Shown: positions 38,838 to 40,702 of the stretch, in pieces | Position numbering within the stretch: the first letter of the stretch is position 1 | Layout of the letters: each line of letters begins with the position of its first letter | Source of the DNA: an uncultured Bacteroidales bacterium | GTDB taxonomy: Bacteria; Bacteroidota; Bacteroidia; Bacteroidales; Paludibacteraceae | DNA: 40,702 nt | Direction: 5' to 3' | Assembly: GCA_903927945.1 (NCBI GenBank) | Contig: CAIYOZ010000088.1 | Coordinates: 1 to 40,702 of the forward strand | Notes under the pieces: generated by a model | What the model saw: the letters and a program-made list of their open reading frames with translations, nothing else | What the model was told of the DNA's origin: nothing | Databases searched by the model: none | Made by a program: the position numbers and the translations under genes

Positions 38838-39518
38838 CTGTCCATAATACGCTCCCGGCCCATGTTTCCTGAAAAAGTGTTTCTTTATCAAATGCTTGTT
38901 CATGGTCAGGTCGGGATTCACTCCGTAGGCAATGTAGCTCATTTTAGCCACTTGCTCCATCACCACGGCATTATGAACAGCATCATGGGCATCTTTCCCC
39001 CAGGCAAACGGACCATGGTTTTTTACCAATACTCCGGGGATAAAATCAGGATTCAACCCTTTGAAATTATCAACGATTACATTTCCTGTCTCCAATTCAT
39101 AATCACCTTCCACTTCTTGTTGCGTCATATCGCGGGTACACGGAATGGCATCACTAAAATAATCGGAATGGGTAGTACCAATATTTGGAATGCTCAACCC
39201 GGCCTGTGCCCACGAAGTAGCATAGGTAGAATGGGTATGGACAATACCCCCAATGTTTGGGAACGATTTATATAACACCAGATGTGTATCCGTATCGGAG
39301 GATGGTTTATAGTTGCCTTCCACAATATTCCCTTGCAGATCAATGACCACCATGTCTTCAGGCTTCATATCGTCGTATGACACTCCCGATGGCTTAATTA
39401 CCACCAATCCGGTAGCCCTGTCGATAGCACTGACGTTACCCCAGGTGAATATTACCAATCCATGCTTCACTAAATCCAGATTCGCATCGAATACTTCTTT
39501 TTTTAATGTCTCTAACAT
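38835..39518 (-). CDS. araD: L-ribulose-5-phosphate 4-epimerase
   Basis: [78 protein letters not shown]. Confidence 0.97.
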   Translation of the reverse strand: MLETLKKEVFDANLDLVKHGLVIFTWGNVSAIDRATGLVVIKPSGVSYDDMKPEDMVVIDLQGNIVEGNYKPSSDTDTHLVLYKSFPNIGGIVHTHSTYATSWAQAGLSIPNIGTTHSDYFSDAIPCTRDMTQQEVEGDYELETGNVIVDNFKGLNPDFIPGVLVKNHGPFAWGKDAHDAVHNAVVMEQVAKMSYIAYGVNPDLTMNKHLIKKHFFRKHGPGAYYGQ

Positions 39519-39521
39519 CTC

Positions 39522-39535
39522 TATATTTACAATTT
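39522..39535 (-). repeat. AAATTGTAAATATA leader element before araD
   Basis: Minus-strand AAATTGTAAATATA, 3 nt before the araD ATG; identical over 14 nt to 16351-16364 before E2. Confidence 0.85.
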
Positions 39536-39576
39536 AATCATTTACTATTTACCATTTGTTTACCTCTGATTTCTGC

Positions 39577-39607
39577 CTCTTACTCCCCTTTAGGGGTTGG
39601 GGGTCAT
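39577..39607. repeat. CCCCTTTAGGGG element abutting the araR 3' end
   Basis: CTCTTACTCCCCTTTAGGGGTTGGGGGTCAT; nearly identical to the copy at about 19275-19303. Confidence 0.92.
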
Positions 39608-39608
39608 A

Positions 39609-40298
39609 TTATAATGAAAAATGTAATCCCTGTTCTATCAACTGATCGTATTTTTCTTTGTTGTAATTATAATAGAATGCTCCTCTTTTGGAAGAACTCT
39701 TATCCTTTTCTTCCAGTTTTTCCAGTATATCCATGGTAAGCAATTTCTTTCTGAAGTTACGTTTGTCGATGGTCTCCTGATAGATGGATTCGTATAAACT
39801 CTGTAACGTGGGCAGTGTAAAAAGGTCGCCCAGTAAATTAAACCCTATCGGCCTCACAGCAGCCCGTTGTTGAAGTAACTTGATGGTATCCCTCACCATT
39901 TTGTTGTGATCGAAAACAAGTTCAGGTAGCAGCGTGATCTTTACCCAATGGGCATCATGTTTTTCTGCCAGCGAAGTATCAAATTTTTCTATATCCACCA
40001 AAGCATAATACGCCACTGATATTACCCGTTCCACATCCCGGTCTATATCTCCGTAAGCACCCACTTGTTCCAGGTAGATATCCTCAATGCCCGTAAATTC
40101 ACCAACTACCCGTTTAGCCGCTTCAGGAATGTTCTCCTGGGCATTGACAAACCCTCCCATTAAGGACCACCCCCCCCTGAAAGGTTCGATGGGTCGCCGG
40201 GATATAAGGATCTGCAGATCATTATCGCGAAAACCAATAATGATACAATCAACAGCAACTAGAAAGGTATCTTTGTTTTGGTAAAATGCAGCAGTCAT
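39609..40298 (-). CDS. araR: Nudix-fold winged-helix regulator of arabinose use (AraR-like)
   Basis: Nudix N-terminus (VDCIIIGFRDNDLQILISRRPIEPFRGGWSLMGGFVNAQENIPEAAKRVVGEFTGI) and a winged-helix-like C-terminus (RGAFYYNYNKEKYDQLIEQGLHFSL), adjacent to araDAB. A Nudix-family AraR is established in gut Bacteroidetes. Confidence 0.9.
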   Translation of the reverse strand: MTAAFYQNKDTFLVAVDCIIIGFRDNDLQILISRRPIEPFRGGWSLMGGFVNAQENIPEAAKRVVGEFTGIEDIYLEQVGAYGDIDRDVERVISVAYYALVDIEKFDTSLAEKHDAHWVKITLLPELVFDHNKMVRDTIKLLQQRAAVRPIGFNLLGDLFTLPTLQSLYESIYQETIDKRNFRKKLLTMDILEKLEEKDKSSSKRGAFYYNYNKEKYDQLIEQGLHFSL

Positions 40299-40394
40299 TC
40301 GAAGGATGGTCTAAGTTGAAATTCAGGTTGTAAATGTAAAATGTTTATATACAGATTGTTATATATTTTAATTGCATATAATTGCTCTGTCGGT

Positions 40395-40423
40395 AAAACA
40401 AGTGTAAAGAAAACACTTGTTTT
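40395..40423. promoter_or_regulatory. 11-bp inverted repeat upstream of araR (operator or terminator-like)
   Basis: AAAACAAGTGT-AAAGAAA-ACACTTGTTTT, perfect arms. Confidence 0.55.
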
Positions 40424-40446
40424 TGATATACTGTATATTTAATTCT

Positions 40447-40460
40447 ATGTTGTACAACAT
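40447..40460. promoter_or_regulatory. 14-bp perfect palindrome upstream of araR (candidate operator)
   Basis: ATGTTGTACAACAT. Confidence 0.5.
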
Positions 40461-40477
40461 GATTTTGGTTTGTTAGG

Positions 40478-40568
40478 TGATTAGTTGATTAAGTTGATTA
40501 AGTTAATTGGTTAATTGGGTGATTGGTTAATTAAGTTGATTGGTGTATTAAGTGATTGGTTTGGTTGA
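40478..40568. repeat. TTGATTAAG/TTAATTGG degenerate tandem array
   Basis: gattagttgattaagttgattaagttaattggttaattgggtgattggttaattaagttgattggtgtattaagtgattggtttggttga. Confidence 0.9.
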
Positions 40569-40702
40569 CTGCTTAATCGTTAAATGTTATATATCATAAG
40601 TTCGTTTACATTTCTAAGTTACTTAGCTGTATCAGATGATCGTTTACAAAACTAGGTAATCAATCATCACAATCCACAGTGGATTGGCCTTTCTAAGGCG
40701 GC

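Noticed and set aside
16336-40568. Repeat arrays as a CRISPR locus
   Set aside because: Units are 8-11 nt and degenerate, with no unique spacers and no cas genes. The CCCC elements are dispersed rather than arrayed.
40670-40686. CAATCCAC-A-GTGGATTG palindrome at the window end as a transposon end
   Set aside because: A single copy at the edge with no transposase or target duplication visible, so it cannot be interpreted from this window.

Overview
The window is a Bacteroidetes-type chromosomal segment devoted to plant-polysaccharide sugar use. The taxonomic call rests on family content, TAnnTTTG-like -7 boxes and A-rich leaders. From left to right it contains: (i) a polysaccharide-degradation block (GH71/99-like, GH43-like, GH106-like rhamnosidase); (ii) a sugar block with an FucI/AraA-fold isomerase, a heavily decayed gene (DUF6786-like by recall), inorganic pyrophosphatase, a FucO-like dehydrogenase, a broken rpiB, transketolase and a phosphohexomutase; (iii) rhamnulokinase followed by a complete lipoylated 2-oxoacid dehydrogenase complex (E2, E3, fused E1), a PHP protein, a class II aldolase-SDR fusion, a Zn alcohol dehydrogenase, a tandem class II aldolase and a short lipoate ligase; (iv) on the minus strand, rhaA-rhaT-AraC regulator; (v) on the minus strand, araR(Nudix)-araD-araA-araB-galM-SSS symporter. 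The most unusual signal is not a gene. From about 16.3 kb to the right end, most intergenic junctions inside the operons hold short, degenerate, word-like repeats of several families (CCCCTAACCCCTAAAGGGG, TTGATTAG/TTGATTGG, GAACACGGAA, GTCTAAAGTC, AAATTGTAAATA). They start at, or overlap, the upstream stop codon, and several are inverted against the next start codon. One family has entered the E2 reading frame and encodes its linker. No rRNA, tRNA, CRISPR or intact IS element was recognised. All family assignments come from reading motifs and from memory; no searches were run.
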